A stretch of DNA of 58,721 nucleotides from Pelagibacteraceae bacterium AG-426-G09 (GCA_003210075.1 QCNR01000009.1:1-58721), one strand, 5' to 3'. Shown: positions 29,981-39,360, numbered from the stretch's first letter. The notes: generated by a model from the letters alone, not told the origin. A program made the numbers and translations.

Positions 29981-31240
29981 TTATGCTGCAGACGTCTTTT
30001 CAGACTTAGATTTGTTTTTTGAGTGCACAATAATAGGTTCTGAAATGCCGTTTATAGAACCTGTGTCAATTATAACCTCTTCTATGTCATTTTGACCTGG
30101 AAGATCAAACATAATTTTTAACAACGTATTTTCTAGTATTGATCTTAGTCCTCTTGCTCCTGTCTTTTTAGACATTGCTTTTTTAGCAATTTCTTTAACC
30201 GACTCGTCCTTAAAAGTAAGTTTAACTCCTTCTAATTTAAATAATTCTTGATATTGTTTTATTAGTGAATTTTTTGGCTCCATCAAAATTTTTACTAGTG
30301 CTTTTTCATCTAAATCTTCTAAGGTTGCAATTATTGGAAGCCTTCCAACAAATTCAGGGATCAAGCCATATTTTAATAAATCCTCTGGCTCTAATCCTTT
30401 CATCCACTCACCAGTTTTTTTATCTTCAAGTGATTTGACTTTTGCACCAAAACCAATTGAGGAACCTTTGTCTCTTTGCGAAATTATTTTATCTAAGCCA
30501 GCGAAAGCTCCACCACAAATAAATAAAATATTTGTTGTATCTACTTGTAAAAACTCTTGTTGTGGATGCTTTCTTCCACCTTGTGGAGGAACGCTAGCTA
30601 TAGTTCCTTCCATAATTTTAAGCAAAGCTTGTTGTACACCTTCTCCAGAAACATCTCTGGTTATCGATGGATTTTCTGTTTTTCTGCTAATTTTATCAAC
30701 CTCATCAATATAAACAATTCCTCTTTGTGCTTTTTCTACGTTGTAATCTGCTGCTTGTAGTAGTTTTAAAATAATATTTTCTACGTCCTCGCCAACATAT
30801 CCTGCCTCTGTCAAAGTAGTTGCGTCCGCCATTGTAAAAGGAACATCTAAAATTCTAGCTAATGTTTGTGCTAATAATGTTTTTCCACAACCAGTTGGAC
30901 CAACTAATAATATATTTGATTTTGATAGTTCAACATTTTTTGATGTTTTGTTTTCATAGTTTAATCTTTTATAGTGGTTATGTACTGCTACAGATAAAAC
31001 TTTTTTTGCGTGGTCTTGGCCAATTACATAATCGTCTAATACTTTACAAATTTCTCTAGGAGAAGGTAATCCATCTTGATGTTTTACAAAATTATCTTTA
31101 CCTTCTTCTTTAATAATATCCATACAAAGTTCAACACACTCATCACAAATAAATACTGTAGGGCCTGCAATAAGTTTTCTAACCTCATGTTGACTTTTTC
31201 CACAAAAAGAACAGTAAAGAATATTTTTGTTTGAACTCAT
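29981..31240 (-). CDS. clpX: ATP-dependent Clp protease ATP-binding subunit ClpX
   Basis: AAA+ unfoldase that feeds tagged proteins to ClpP. The 419-residue protein has the N-terminal zinc-binding domain with Cys10, 13, 32 and 35, Walker A GPTGCGKT (114-121), Walker [11 protein letters not shown], a pore-loop GYVGEDVE, the IGF-type ClpP-docking loop ([11 protein letters not shown]) and the C-terminal lid with [11 protein letters not shown]. It follows clpP after 90 bases, the standard pairing. Confidence 0.97.
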   Translation of the reverse strand: MSSNKNILYCSFCGKSQHEVRKLIAGPTVFICDECVELCMDIIKEEGKDNFVKHQDGLPSPREICKVLDDYVIGQDHAKKVLSVAVHNHYKRLNYENKTSKNVELSKSNILLVGPTGCGKTLLAQTLARILDVPFTMADATTLTEAGYVGEDVENIILKLLQAADYNVEKAQRGIVYIDEVDKISRKTENPSITRDVSGEGVQQALLKIMEGTIASVPPQGGRKHPQQEFLQVDTTNILFICGGAFAGLDKIISQRDKGSSIGFGAKVKSLEDKKTGEWMKGLEPEDLLKYGLIPEFVGRLPIIATLEDLDEKALVKILMEPKNSLIKQYQELFKLEGVKLTFKDESVKEIAKKAMSKKTGARGLRSILENTLLKIMFDLPGQNDIEEVIIDTGSINGISEPIIVHSKNKSKSEKTSAA

Positions 31241-31267
31241 AAATTTTTAAAACGAATCAATAAGATT

Positions 31268-31297
31268 ATACTATTACATTAACATGTCTTTTATCAA
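31268..31297 (-). promoter_or_regulatory. Possible clpX promoter
   Basis: In the clpX sense TTGATA (31292-31297) and TAGTAT (31268-31273) lie 18 bases apart, with an overlapping TATAAT (31265-31270). Two short perfect palindromes, TCTATATATAGA (31316-31327) and AGACGTCT (31325-31332), sit just behind the clpP stop. These are weak pattern matches in AT-rich DNA; clpX may simply be co-transcribed with clpP. Confidence 0.25.
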
Positions 31298-31330
31298 GTG
31301 CAGGTTGTTTGGCTATCTATATATAGACGT

Positions 31331-31939
31331 CTATTCTCTTTTGGACACTACTTTGTCCACAAGTCCAAATTCATTAGCAGCTTCAGGTGTCATGAAGTTA
31401 TCTCGCTCTAATGCTGTTTTAATTTCATCAACTGTTTTTCCTGTGTGTTTAGAATAAATTTCGTTTAATCTTTTTTTTAAAGATAAAACTTCATTTGCAT
31501 GAATTTCTATGTCAGTAGCTTGTCCTTGATAACCGGCAGAAGGTTGATGGACCATAATTCTAGAGTTAGGTAAAGAAAATCTTTTTCCTTTAGTTCCTGC
31601 GGCTAATAAAAATGAGCCCATACTAGCTGCTTGCCCAATACATAATGTTGATACATCTGGCTTAATATATTGCATGGTATCATAAATTCCTAATCCTGAA
31701 GTGACTAAGCCACCTGGACTATTAATGTATAAAAAAATATCTTTTTTTGGATCTTCAGACTCTAAAAATAAAAGTTGGGCAGTAACTAAAGACGCAACAT
31801 GATCATTAATTGGACCAACAACAAAAACAATTCTTTCCTTTAAAAGCCTTGAATAAATATCAAAAGCTCTCTCACCTCTGCTAGTTTGTTCAACTACCAT
31901 TGGTATTAAATTATTCATATGTTCATCTATTTTAGTCAT
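31331..31939 (-). CDS. clpP: ATP-dependent Clp protease proteolytic subunit
   Basis: Serine peptidase that forms the 14-mer chamber used by ClpX. The 202-residue protein carries the complete triad Ser106 (GQAASMGSF), His131 (MVHQPSAG) and Asp180 (ERDNFM), with the same spacing as in E. coli ClpP (25 and 49 residues). The N-terminus begins [20 protein letters not shown], a short propeptide followed by the processed region. It lies 35 bases after tig and 90 before clpX. Confidence 0.97.
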   Translation of the reverse strand: MTKIDEHMNNLIPMVVEQTSRGERAFDIYSRLLKERIVFVVGPINDHVASLVTAQLLFLESEDPKKDIFLYINSPGGLVTSGLGIYDTMQYIKPDVSTLCIGQAASMGSFLLAAGTKGKRFSLPNSRIMVHQPSAGYQGQATDIEIHANEVLSLKKRLNEIYSKHTGKTVDEIKTALERDNFMTPEAANEFGLVDKVVSKRE

Positions 31940-31974
31940 GTAAAACGAATCGTTAACTTTTATACAACTTAGGA

Positions 31975-33420
31975 TTACTTTTTGCTAACTTTTTTTGATT
32001 TTTTAGTTGTTGTTTTTTTTGATCTAGTAGTTTTTTTTACTTTTGTAGCAGATTTAGTATCTTTTTTGGTATCTTTTTTTTCTAGGTTATCTTCGTCTTT
32101 TGATTTGTTACTTGATAGTTTAACAGATTTCTCATTATCTGCTTTTAATATATTTTCAGCTTCATCTTTTGAAATTTCTTTTACATTAGCTTTACCTTGT
32201 TTTTTTATTTCAGATAAAATTTTTTCCTCGTAGATGGATCCTCTTAAACTAGCTAAAGCATTTGGATTTTTTTCGTAATATTCTTTAACCATTTTTTCTT
32301 GACCTGGCATCATTCTAAATTGTTTTTGAATCTCATTATTTAATTCTTGCTCAGTTACGTTAATTTTATTTTTCTGACCAAATTCATTTAAGATTAATCC
32401 AGTTTTAATTCTTTTTTTTGCTTGAATATCAAGATCTTTTTTATTTTTTTTAATTTCCTCATCCTTCATGCCGTTTGATAATATTTTAACTTCCTGATCA
32501 ATAAGCTCCTGTGGCACTTCATCAATTTTAATTTTATTTAATTGTTCTAAAATTTGATTTTTACTAAGCATATCTAATGAATTTTTATACTCATCATTAA
32601 TTTGTTTCTCAATTAATTCTTTCAAATTAGATAAATCTTTTGCACCTAAATTTTTTGCAAAGTCATCATCAATTTTGACTTCATGATTTATTTTTACGTT
32701 TGTAATTTTGCACTTAAAAACTGCTTCTTTATTTACAAATTCTTTTTCTGGAAAGTTTTCAGGTAACTTAACTAGAACTTCTTTTATATCGCCCACTTTA
32801 ACACTTAGCAACTGATCATCAAATCCTTTTATAAATAGATCTCTTCCTAAAATAAGCTGAGTATTATTACCAGTTCCTCCTTTAAATTCTTTACCATCAA
32901 TTGTTGCTGTATAATCAAATACTACCAAATCACCTTTAGTTGATTTATGATTTTTATCTGAGTCTTTAAAATTATTTTGTGATTTTGCAATTTGTTTAAT
33001 TCTTTCTTCTGTGTGTTTCTTATCAATTTTAACTTTGTACTCATCAAATTTAATATTTTGAAGTTGTTTCGTGTCAACTTCAGGAAGTTCTGTAACTGAC
33101 ATGACGTACTCTAATTCTTTACCTTCGCCATATTTTTTTAAATCTATTTTTGGCTGCGTAGCAGGTCTAATTTTTTTCTCTTCTAGAACTTTGGTTGTTG
33201 TATCTTTTAAGACTTTATCTAAAACTTCGCCCATAATTACTTCACCAAATTGTCTTTTCAAAATATCTCTCGGTGCTTTGCCTGGCCTAAAGCCTTTTAA
33301 GGTGTAATTTTTTCTAACTTCCTCGTATCTTTCTTCAAGATGTGCATCCATCGTCTTTTTATCAACGATCACTTTAATATCTTTACCAAGTCCTTTTTTA
33401 TTTTCTATTGTAATTTTCAT
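31975..33420 (-). CDS. tig: Trigger factor
   Basis: Ribosome-bound chaperone for nascent chains. The 481-residue protein has the ribosome-docking [17 protein letters not shown] (about residues 43-60), the FKBP-type peptidyl-prolyl isomerase domain (about 150-240: [21 protein letters not shown]) and the long helical arms. It is about 50 residues longer than E. coli Tig because of a Lys/Ser/Thr-rich C-terminal tail from about residue 430. It is first in the tig-clpP-clpX-lon order. The ATG stands 10 bases after the 3' end of tRNA-Leu, and no ribosome-binding site fits in that gap (see findings). Confidence 0.95.
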   Translation of the reverse strand: MKITIENKKGLGKDIKVIVDKKTMDAHLEERYEEVRKNYTLKGFRPGKAPRDILKRQFGEVIMGEVLDKVLKDTTTKVLEEKKIRPATQPKIDLKKYGEGKELEYVMSVTELPEVDTKQLQNIKFDEYKVKIDKKHTEERIKQIAKSQNNFKDSDKNHKSTKGDLVVFDYTATIDGKEFKGGTGNNTQLILGRDLFIKGFDDQLLSVKVGDIKEVLVKLPENFPEKEFVNKEAVFKCKITNVKINHEVKIDDDFAKNLGAKDLSNLKELIEKQINDEYKNSLDMLSKNQILEQLNKIKIDEVPQELIDQEVKILSNGMKDEEIKKNKKDLDIQAKKRIKTGLILNEFGQKNKINVTEQELNNEIQKQFRMMPGQEKMVKEYYEKNPNALASLRGSIYEEKILSEIKKQGKANVKEISKDEAENILKADNEKSVKLSSNKSKDEDNLEKKDTKKDTKSATKVKKTTRSKKTTTKKSKKVSKK

Positions 33421-33430
33421 AACAATTATA

Positions 33431-33515
33431 TGGTAGGGCGAAAAGGACTCGAACCTTCACCGATTGCTCGACTGGTTCCTAAGACCAGCGCGTCTACCAA
33501 TTCCGCCATCGCCCC
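33431..33515 (-). tRNA. tRNA-Leu (anticodon UAG)
   Basis: On the minus strand 85 bases fold as a class II tRNA. The acceptor is GGGGCGA/TCGCCCT (G-U at the first pair), the D-loop region contains GGCGGAATTGGTAGAC, the anticodon arm is CTGGT/ACCAG with loop CTTAGGA giving TAG, a long variable arm follows, and the T arm is AAGG with TTCGAGT. Discriminator A and encoded CCA are present. It is transcribed towards tig, only 10 bases away. Confidence 0.96.
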
Positions 33516-33531
33516 AGTTTTAATAATGAGC

Positions 33532-33560
33532 TTTATATATTATTGAAGTTATTTGTCCAA
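33532..33560 (-). promoter_or_regulatory. Promoter of tRNA-Leu and tig
   Basis: In the tRNA sense TTGGAC (33555-33560) and TATAAA (33532-33537) are separated by exactly 17 bases, with a predicted start near 33525, about 10 bases before the tRNA. It is the best sigma-70-like promoter I find in the window. It lies in the 85-base divergent gap to the DUF1289 gene. Confidence 0.5.
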
Positions 33561-33600
33561 TTAGAATAATAGTGTAAATATAGTATAAAAATTAAAAAAA

Positions 33601-33849
33601 ATGACAGTTTCACCTTGCATAAGCATTTGTAGAACAGATCCGGTTACAGGCTATTGTTATGGTTGTGGTAGAAATAGCGAAGATAAGATCAAATGGAAAG
33701 ATCCAAATACAACCGAGGAATGGAAAATAGATAATTTAAAAACTATTAGATCTAGAATGTCAGGTTGGCAATTAGAAAGTTTTAATGAATCTTATGAACA
33801 TAAGTTAAAAAATGGAACTTCATTATTTAAAAAAGTGATTCAAAAGTAA
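33601..33849 (+). CDS. DUF1289 family protein (Cys-rich small protein)
   Basis: An 82-residue protein of unknown function. The N-terminal half carries the DUF1289 motif: SPCISICRTDPVTGYCYGCGR (Cys at about residues 6, 10, 19 and 22), a compact four-cysteine set that could bind a metal, followed by a conserved EEW/W segment (TTEEWKIDNL). It is divergent from tRNA-Leu and starts a short plus-strand run with the next small gene, whose ATG comes 1 base after its stop. Function is unknown. Confidence 0.8.
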   Translation: MTVSPCISICRTDPVTGYCYGCGRNSEDKIKWKDPNTTEEWKIDNLKTIRSRMSGWQLESFNESYEHKLKNGTSLFKKVIQK

Positions 33850-33850
33850 T

Positions 33851-34018
33851 ATGAGTAAAACCACTATAGCGATTATTGTTTATGTTTTGGGCCTAATTTT
33901 TGGGGCTTTGGTATTAGATTTGTGGAGCGCTGAAACAAGCCCTAAAGCCCTTCTTGGAATGATTTGGACAGCTTTATTTCTTATAGCTCTATATTTTATA
34001 GAATTTAAAAACGAATAG
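33851..34018 (+). CDS. Small hypothetical membrane protein (55 residues)
   Basis: The frame reads MSKTTIAIIVYVLGLIFGAL and onward, ending FIEFKNE. It has two predicted membrane helices (about residues 5-23 and 34-50) joined by a short loop LDLWSAETSPKA. The ATG follows the DUF1289 stop by 1 base, which argues for a real, translationally coupled gene. I do not recognise a family. Confidence 0.65.
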   Translation: MSKTTIAIIVYVLGLIFGALVLDLWSAETSPKALLGMIWTALFLIALYFIEFKNE

Positions 34019-34064
34019 CCAAGAAATTAAAGCAGTATAACTTAAAAATTTTCAAATTTATCAG

Positions 34065-34091
34065 TTGAATAATAATAAATTCAATTATAAT
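34065..34091 (+). promoter_or_regulatory. Possible guaC promoter and inverted repeat
   Basis: TATAAT at 34086-34091 is a perfect -10 box. TTGAAT (34065-34070) lies 15 bases upstream and forms an inverted repeat with ATTCAA (34079-34084). Transcription would begin about 34098, at most a few bases before the GTG start of guaC, so the message could be nearly leaderless. The repeat could be an operator or chance. Confidence 0.35.
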
Positions 34092-34101
34092 TTGCGAACT
34101 C

Positions 34102-35136
34102 GTGAGAATTGAAGAAGAACTTAAACTGGATTATTCTGACGTATTATTTAGGCCTAAAAGAAGTACTTTGTCGAGCCGAAAAGACGTAGATCTTAATAGA
34201 ACCTATAAATTCAAATATAGTAGAAACGAATGGTCTGGAATACCTATAATGGCTGCAAATATGGATGGTGTTGGAGAGTTAGGTATAGCTGATGCATTAT
34301 CTGCAAATGAGATGGTTACATGTTTAACGAAACAGCATGATGTCAAAAAATTATCGAAATACAAAAACCTAAAAAAAAATTATAAAAATATTGCATTAAG
34401 TATTGGTATAAAAAAAGAGGATTTTGATAATTTAGATAAAATTTTAAAAGAGTATAGTTTTTTTAAATTTATTTGTATTGATGTCGCCAACGGATACTCA
34501 GAGCACTTTAGTAGTTTTCTAAAAAAAGTTAGGGATAAATATCCAACAAAAACGCTTATAGCAGGAAATGTTGTTACAGCAGACATGACACAAGAGTTAA
34601 TACTTAGCGGGGCAGATATAGTTAAAGTAGGTATCGGACCTGGAAGTGTTTGTACAACAAGAATTCAAACAGGAGTTGGTTATCCACAACTAAGCGCCGT
34701 AATAGAATGTGCTGATGCTGCTCATGGTTTAGGTGCACATATTATTGCTGATGGAGGTTGTACTTGTCCTGGCGATGTTGCTAAAGCTTTTGGTGGAGGT
34801 GCTGATTTTGTGATGTTGGGAGGAATGTTTGCTGGACATGATGAAGGAAGTGGAAAAATAGTTAAATCTAATGGATCAAAATATATTGAATTTTATGGTT
34901 CAAGTTCTGATACTGCAAATAAAAAACATTATGGTGGATTATCAAGTTACAGAAGTAGCGAGGGTAGAACTGTAAGAGTTAAATACAGAGGTAAAATTAA
35001 AGATACAATATTAAATATTCTTGGAGGATTAAGAAGCAGCTGTACTTATGTAGGAGCGCCTTCTCTTAAACAATTAAGTAAATGTACAACTTTTGTAAGA
35101 GTTACAAAACAATTTAACGATACTTTTGTTAAATAA
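34102..35136 (+). CDS. guaC: GMP reductase
   Basis: Converts GMP to IMP with NADPH, releasing ammonia, in purine salvage. The 344-residue TIM-barrel protein starts at a GTG; its N-terminus MRIEEELKLDYSDVLFRPKR aligns with E. coli GuaC from residue 1, which fixes the start. The catalytic Cys184 sits in GPGSVCTTR (E. coli Cys186), and a GG phosphate loop (GGADFVMLGGMFAGHDE) follows. It lacks the CBS domains of IMP dehydrogenase and has the GMP-reductase length. Its stop directly abuts the stop of the convergent flavoprotein gene, with no spacer. Confidence 0.93.
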   Translation: MRIEEELKLDYSDVLFRPKRSTLSSRKDVDLNRTYKFKYSRNEWSGIPIMAANMDGVGELGIADALSANEMVTCLTKQHDVKKLSKYKNLKKNYKNIALSIGIKKEDFDNLDKILKEYSFFKFICIDVANGYSEHFSSFLKKVRDKYPTKTLIAGNVVTADMTQELILSGADIVKVGIGPGSVCTTRIQTGVGYPQLSAVIECADAAHGLGAHIIADGGCTCPGDVAKAFGGGADFVMLGGMFAGHDEGSGKIVKSNGSKYIEFYGSSSDTANKKHYGGLSSYRSSEGRTVRVKYRGKIKDTILNILGGLRSSCTYVGAPSLKQLSKCTTFVRVTKQFNDTFVK

Positions 35137-37575
35137 TTAATTCAGTTTAATTTTAGGATCTTTTAAAGGTTTTAATAATAAAGAAGCATCATATTTTACT
35201 TTTTCAATTTCAACCTGAATTTTTTTTTCTAACAATTGCTCTACTTTTAAATCAGTTGAAACGTAACCGAAAAGTAAATTCTTATTATAATTAAATGAGT
35301 AATTTGCTGATGTTGTATTGCCACAAATTTTCCCATCTATATAAATTGGTTCAAAATTTAACGCTAAAGGTTCTCCAGGTTTGGTATTATTAAGAGTAAG
35401 CATTATAAATTTCTTTTTTACTTTATTTTTATCAATTTTTAATAATGCTTGCTTGCCAATGAAATCATAATTTTTTTTAAAACTAATTGTAAAATTTAAT
35501 CCTGCTTCTAACTGATTTTCTTCTGGAGAAATATCATGACCCCAATGTAAAAATCCACTTTCCATTCTTAAAGTATCCATTGCATGAGCTCCACATAGAG
35601 ATAGATTAAATTTTTTTCCTAATTCAGTAATTTTATTAAAAATTAATTTTGCTTCTGAATTATTTATATAGAGTTCATATCCAACTTCTCCAACATAAGA
35701 TAATCTTTGAACCCAAACATCGTTATTTTCAATTTTAATATTTTTGGAGTGTCCAAATCTAAAATTATTATTAGAAAAATCTTCACCTGAAATATCTTTC
35801 ATTAATTCTCTTGATTTTGGACCAAAAATACCAAGACAAACATGATCATCTGTTACATCTGTTAATTTAATATTTTGATTAATATGTTTTTTAATATGGA
35901 ATTTATCTCGCTCTCTTGTTGCGGCAGCTCCGATAACTCTATAATGATTTTCTGAAATGCATACCACTGTCAAATCTGTTTCTATTCCCCCATCTGAATT
36001 TAACATTTGAGTATATGTGCATCTTCCAATTTCATTTTTTACATTTGCAGTACAAATTTTTTGTAATTCCTCGTGTACGTTATCTCCTTTTAATTCAAAT
36101 TTTGAAAACGGAGTTAATTCATAAAGGCCTACATTTGTGACAGTATTTTTTGTTTCAAATTCTGCTGAAGGATACCAATTTTGAAAGTTATAACTATATT
36201 CATAATTAGCTTTTCCATTTCTAGAATACCACATTGGTCTCTCATAACCTCCCGCAACCCCAAAACATGCACCAGCTTTTTTTAATTCTTCATGATAAGG
36301 AAGTAGTTTAATATTTCTTGATGTTTTGTGTTGTTTGTATGGCCAATGCATTCCATACAAATCACCTAATGTCTCAGTTATTCTTTGAGTTATAAAATTT
36401 ATGTCAGAGTGAAAATTTTGAAATCTTTTGATATCATAAATGAATAAGTCTTCATTAATATGACCATTCATTAACCATTCGGCTGTAACTTTTCCCACAC
36501 CTCCTCCGCTACCAATTCCAATACTATTTAATCCAGCGCATACAAATAAATTTTTAAAGTCTGGTATTTCACCCAATAAAGTATTTGTGTCAGGAGTAAA
36601 TGACTCAGGACCAGAGAAAAATTTTCTTAAACCAACTTCTCCGAGAACAGGCATTCTTTTCATTGCAGCTTCTAAATAAGGTTGAAAATGATCAAAGTTT
36701 TCTGGAAATTCGCCGTAAGAAAAATTTTCAGGAACTTTATTATCGTTCTGAAAGGCTGGTATTGACTTAGTTTCAAATATTCCAATTAGTATTTTACCAG
36801 CATCTTCTTTTAAATAAAGACAATCATCAAAATCTCTTAAAGTTGGTAAAATATTTGGAAGATCCTTAATGGGCTCAGTCAAAACATAAAAATGTTCTGC
36901 TGGATATAGTGGTATACTAATCCCATGTTTTTCACCAATTTGACGAGACCACATGCCGGTAGCTAAAACAATATATTCACATTCAATTGTTTGACCGTTT
37001 ACAACAACTCCTGAAACTCTAGCGTTCTTTTTTAAAATTTTTTCTACGGGACTTTTTTCGAAAATTTTTACGCCTTCTTTTCTAGCAGCTTTAGCTAGTA
37101 AATTAGTAACTCCAACTGGATCTGCTTGACCATCACCAGGCATAAAAATTCCACCTTCTAAATCTTTATGATTTATTCCTGGATATTTATCTTTTACTTC
37201 AGAGGGATTCAAAATTTCAACATTAACATCATAAAGTTGGGCAGTTGTAGCTTGTCTTTTAAGCTCTTGCCATCTATGTTTTGTTTGAGCTATAGATAAA
37301 GCCCCACCCAGTTTCATCCCTGATGAAAAATCCAATTCTTTCTCAAGTTTCTTATATAAATCTAAAGTATATTTTCTTATTTTTGTTATTCCAGCTGAAG
37401 GACCTAATTGACTTACTAAGCCAGCTGCGTGCCAAGTTGTACCAGAAGTTAATTGATCTCTTTCAAGAAGTATTACATCTTTCCAACCAAACTTGGCAAT
37501 ATGATAAGCGCAAGAAGTTCCGGTAACTCCACCTCCAATAACTACAACTTTGCAGCTGGTTGGAAGACTAGACAT
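35137..37575 (-). CDS. FAD-dependent N-methyl amine dehydrogenase with GcvT domain (dimethylglycine dehydrogenase-like)
   Basis: The 812-residue protein has the domain order of dimethylglycine and sarcosine dehydrogenases. It contains an N-terminal FAD-binding DAO domain (VVVIGGGVTGTSCAYHIA from about residue 10), a TTWHAAGL motif with the His that carries covalent FAD in the family, an FAO_M linker near 370-430, and a folate-binding GcvT half (about 430-805). Such enzymes oxidise an N-methyl group and pass it to tetrahydrofolate. It lies 3 bases after xsc on the same strand, so it is co-transcribed with a sulfonate-cleaving enzyme rather than with glycine-betaine genes. Its true substrate may therefore be an N-methylated sulfonate, which is inference; dimethylglycine or sarcosine remain possible. 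Confidence 0.82.
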   Translation of the reverse strand: MSSLPTSCKVVVIGGGVTGTSCAYHIAKFGWKDVILLERDQLTSGTTWHAAGLVSQLGPSAGITKIRKYTLDLYKKLEKELDFSSGMKLGGALSIAQTKHRWQELKRQATTAQLYDVNVEILNPSEVKDKYPGINHKDLEGGIFMPGDGQADPVGVTNLLAKAARKEGVKIFEKSPVEKILKKNARVSGVVVNGQTIECEYIVLATGMWSRQIGEKHGISIPLYPAEHFYVLTEPIKDLPNILPTLRDFDDCLYLKEDAGKILIGIFETKSIPAFQNDNKVPENFSYGEFPENFDHFQPYLEAAMKRMPVLGEVGLRKFFSGPESFTPDTNTLLGEIPDFKNLFVCAGLNSIGIGSGGGVGKVTAEWLMNGHINEDLFIYDIKRFQNFHSDINFITQRITETLGDLYGMHWPYKQHKTSRNIKLLPYHEELKKAGACFGVAGGYERPMWYSRNGKANYEYSYNFQNWYPSAEFETKNTVTNVGLYELTPFSKFELKGDNVHEELQKICTANVKNEIGRCTYTQMLNSDGGIETDLTVVCISENHYRVIGAAATRERDKFHIKKHINQNIKLTDVTDDHVCLGIFGPKSRELMKDISGEDFSNNNFRFGHSKNIKIENNDVWVQRLSYVGEVGYELYINNSEAKLIFNKITELGKKFNLSLCGAHAMDTLRMESGFLHWGHDISPEENQLEAGLNFTISFKKNYDFIGKQALLKIDKNKVKKKFIMLTLNNTKPGEPLALNFEPIYIDGKICGNTTSANYSFNYNKNLLFGYVSTDLKVEQLLEKKIQVEIEKVKYDASLLLKPLKDPKIKLN

Positions 37576-37578
37576 TTA

Positions 37579-39360
37579 TTACACTAGAGATTTTTGAGGC
37601 TTCATATCAGATTTATTAATGCCTGCTACTTCAACTGGTTTTTTCATTGCATCTCTTCTGAAAGGTTCACCTAATTCTTGATTTAGAATTACTTCAACAA
37701 AAGTGGTGATGCCTTTTTTCTGATTTTCGCAACCCTCTTTAATAGCTTTGGTAGTTTCTTCCATAGTTTTCGCTGTAATACCTTTTAGACCACAAGCATT
37801 AGCAACTTTGGCATAGCTTAATTCTGGATCTAACTCTGTACCTACAAAATTGTCATCAAACCATAATATTGAATTCCTTTTTTCAGCACCCCATTGGTAA
37901 TTTCTAAAAATTACCATCGTGATTGCTGGCCATTCTTCTCTTGCACATGAACTCATTTCATTCATACTTATTCCAAATGCTCCGTCCCCTGCAAAACCAA
38001 CTACAGGTGTTTCGGGACAACCAATCTTAGCACCTAGAATTGCTGGAAATCCATATCCGCATGGTCCAAATAAACCAGGCGCTAAATATTTTCTTCCTTT
38101 TTCAAAAGTGGGATAGGCATTTCCAATTGCACAATTATTTCCAATATCACTAGATATAATTACATCCTCAGGTAAAGCTGCTTGTATTGCTCTCCACGCT
38201 TGTCTTGGTGACATTCTGTCTTTATCTCTTTCTCTTGCTTCTTTATTCCAAACAGTTCCAGGATCATCGTCTTCATGATCTAAACTTGTCAATGTTTGTA
38301 ACCAAGCTGACTTGGTTTGATGAATTAAGTTTTTTCTCTCCTCACGATTAGTATCTCCTGCATTAGATGATAATTTTTCAAGTAATTCTGTAGCAACCAT
38401 TTTAGCATCTCCACAAATTCCAACCGTAACTTTTTTTGTTAAACCAATTCTATCTGGATTCATATCTACTTGAATAATTTTTGCATCTTTTGGCCAATAA
38501 TCAATTCCGTAACCTGGTAATGTAGAAAATGGGTTAAGTCTTGTGCCTAAAGCTAAAACTACATCTGCCTTAGAAATTAATTCCATAGCAGCCTTTGATC
38601 CATTATAACCTAAAGGTCCGACCGCTAAAGGATGGCTTCCTGGGAAACTATCATTATGTTGATATCCACTACAAACTGGTGAGTCTAATTTTTCTGCGAG
38701 TTTTTTTGTTTCTTCAATCGCATCACCTATTACGACACCTGCTCCAGACAAAATTACTGGAAATTTAGCTTCAGATAAATATTTGGATGCTTTTTCTATT
38801 GCATCACTGCCACCACCCTGTCTTTCAAATCTTACTAATGGAGGAAGTTCAATATCAATTACTTGTGTCCAAAAATCTCTTGGGACATTTATTTGTGCAG
38901 GAGCCGAACCTCTATGTGCTTTTTCAATGACTCTATTTAAAACTTCTGCCATTCTAGTTGGGTCTCTTACTTCTTCTTGGTAACAAACCATGTCTTTAAA
39001 TAAATTCATTTGTTCTACTTCTTGAAAACCACCTTGTCCCATAGTCTTATTTGCCGCTTGAGGCGTAACTAAAAGAAGAGGTGTATGATTCCAATAAGCA
39101 GTTTTAATTGGTGTCACTAATCCTGTAATACCAGGACCGTTTTGTGCTATGACCATTGACATTTTTCCTGTTGCCCTAGTGTAACCATCTGCAATTAATC
39201 CGCCATTAGTTTCGTGAGCAACATCCCAAAATGTTATTCCCGCTTTAGGAAATAAATCAGAGATTGGCATGAACGCTGAGCCTATAATTCCAAAAGCATG
39301 TTCTATTCCATGGAATTGAAGAACTTTTATAAAAGCTTCTTCTGTAGTCATTTTAGTCAT
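37579..39360 (-). CDS. xsc: Sulfoacetaldehyde acetyltransferase
   Basis: Xsc is a thiamine-diphosphate enzyme that splits sulfoacetaldehyde with phosphate into acetyl phosphate and sulfite, the carbon-sulfur bond-breaking step for taurine, isethionate and related C2 sulfonates. The 593-residue protein has the three ThDP-enzyme domains: VAHETNGGLIADGY with the catalytic Glu, the Xsc-like GSAPAQINVPRDFWTQ, and the ThDP/Mg motif GDGAFGISMNEMSS followed by NYQWGAEKRN. A ribosome-binding site AAAGGAAA precedes the ATG at 39360. No taurine aminotransferase or dehydrogenase is nearby. Acetolactate synthase is an alternative but less similar in these motifs. Confidence 0.9.
   Translation of the reverse strand: MTKMTTEEAFIKVLQFHGIEHAFGIIGSAFMPISDLFPKAGITFWDVAHETNGGLIADGYTRATGKMSMVIAQNGPGITGLVTPIKTAYWNHTPLLLVTPQAANKTMGQGGFQEVEQMNLFKDMVCYQEEVRDPTRMAEVLNRVIEKAHRGSAPAQINVPRDFWTQVIDIELPPLVRFERQGGGSDAIEKASKYLSEAKFPVILSGAGVVIGDAIEETKKLAEKLDSPVCSGYQHNDSFPGSHPLAVGPLGYNGSKAAMELISKADVVLALGTRLNPFSTLPGYGIDYWPKDAKIIQVDMNPDRIGLTKKVTVGICGDAKMVATELLEKLSSNAGDTNREERKNLIHQTKSAWLQTLTSLDHEDDDPGTVWNKEARERDKDRMSPRQAWRAIQAALPEDVIISSDIGNNCAIGNAYPTFEKGRKYLAPGLFGPCGYGFPAILGAKIGCPETPVVGFAGDGAFGISMNEMSSCAREEWPAITMVIFRNYQWGAEKRNSILWFDDNFVGTELDPELSYAKVANACGLKGITAKTMEETTKAIKEGCENQKKGITTFVEVILNQELGEPFRRDAMKKPVEVAGINKSDMKPQKSLV

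Noticed and set aside
33340-33546. A 68-codon plus-strand frame opposite tig and tRNA-Leu
   Set aside because: It also reads the reverse strand of a tRNA (RKGLEPSPIARLVPKTSAS) and overlaps tig; not a gene.
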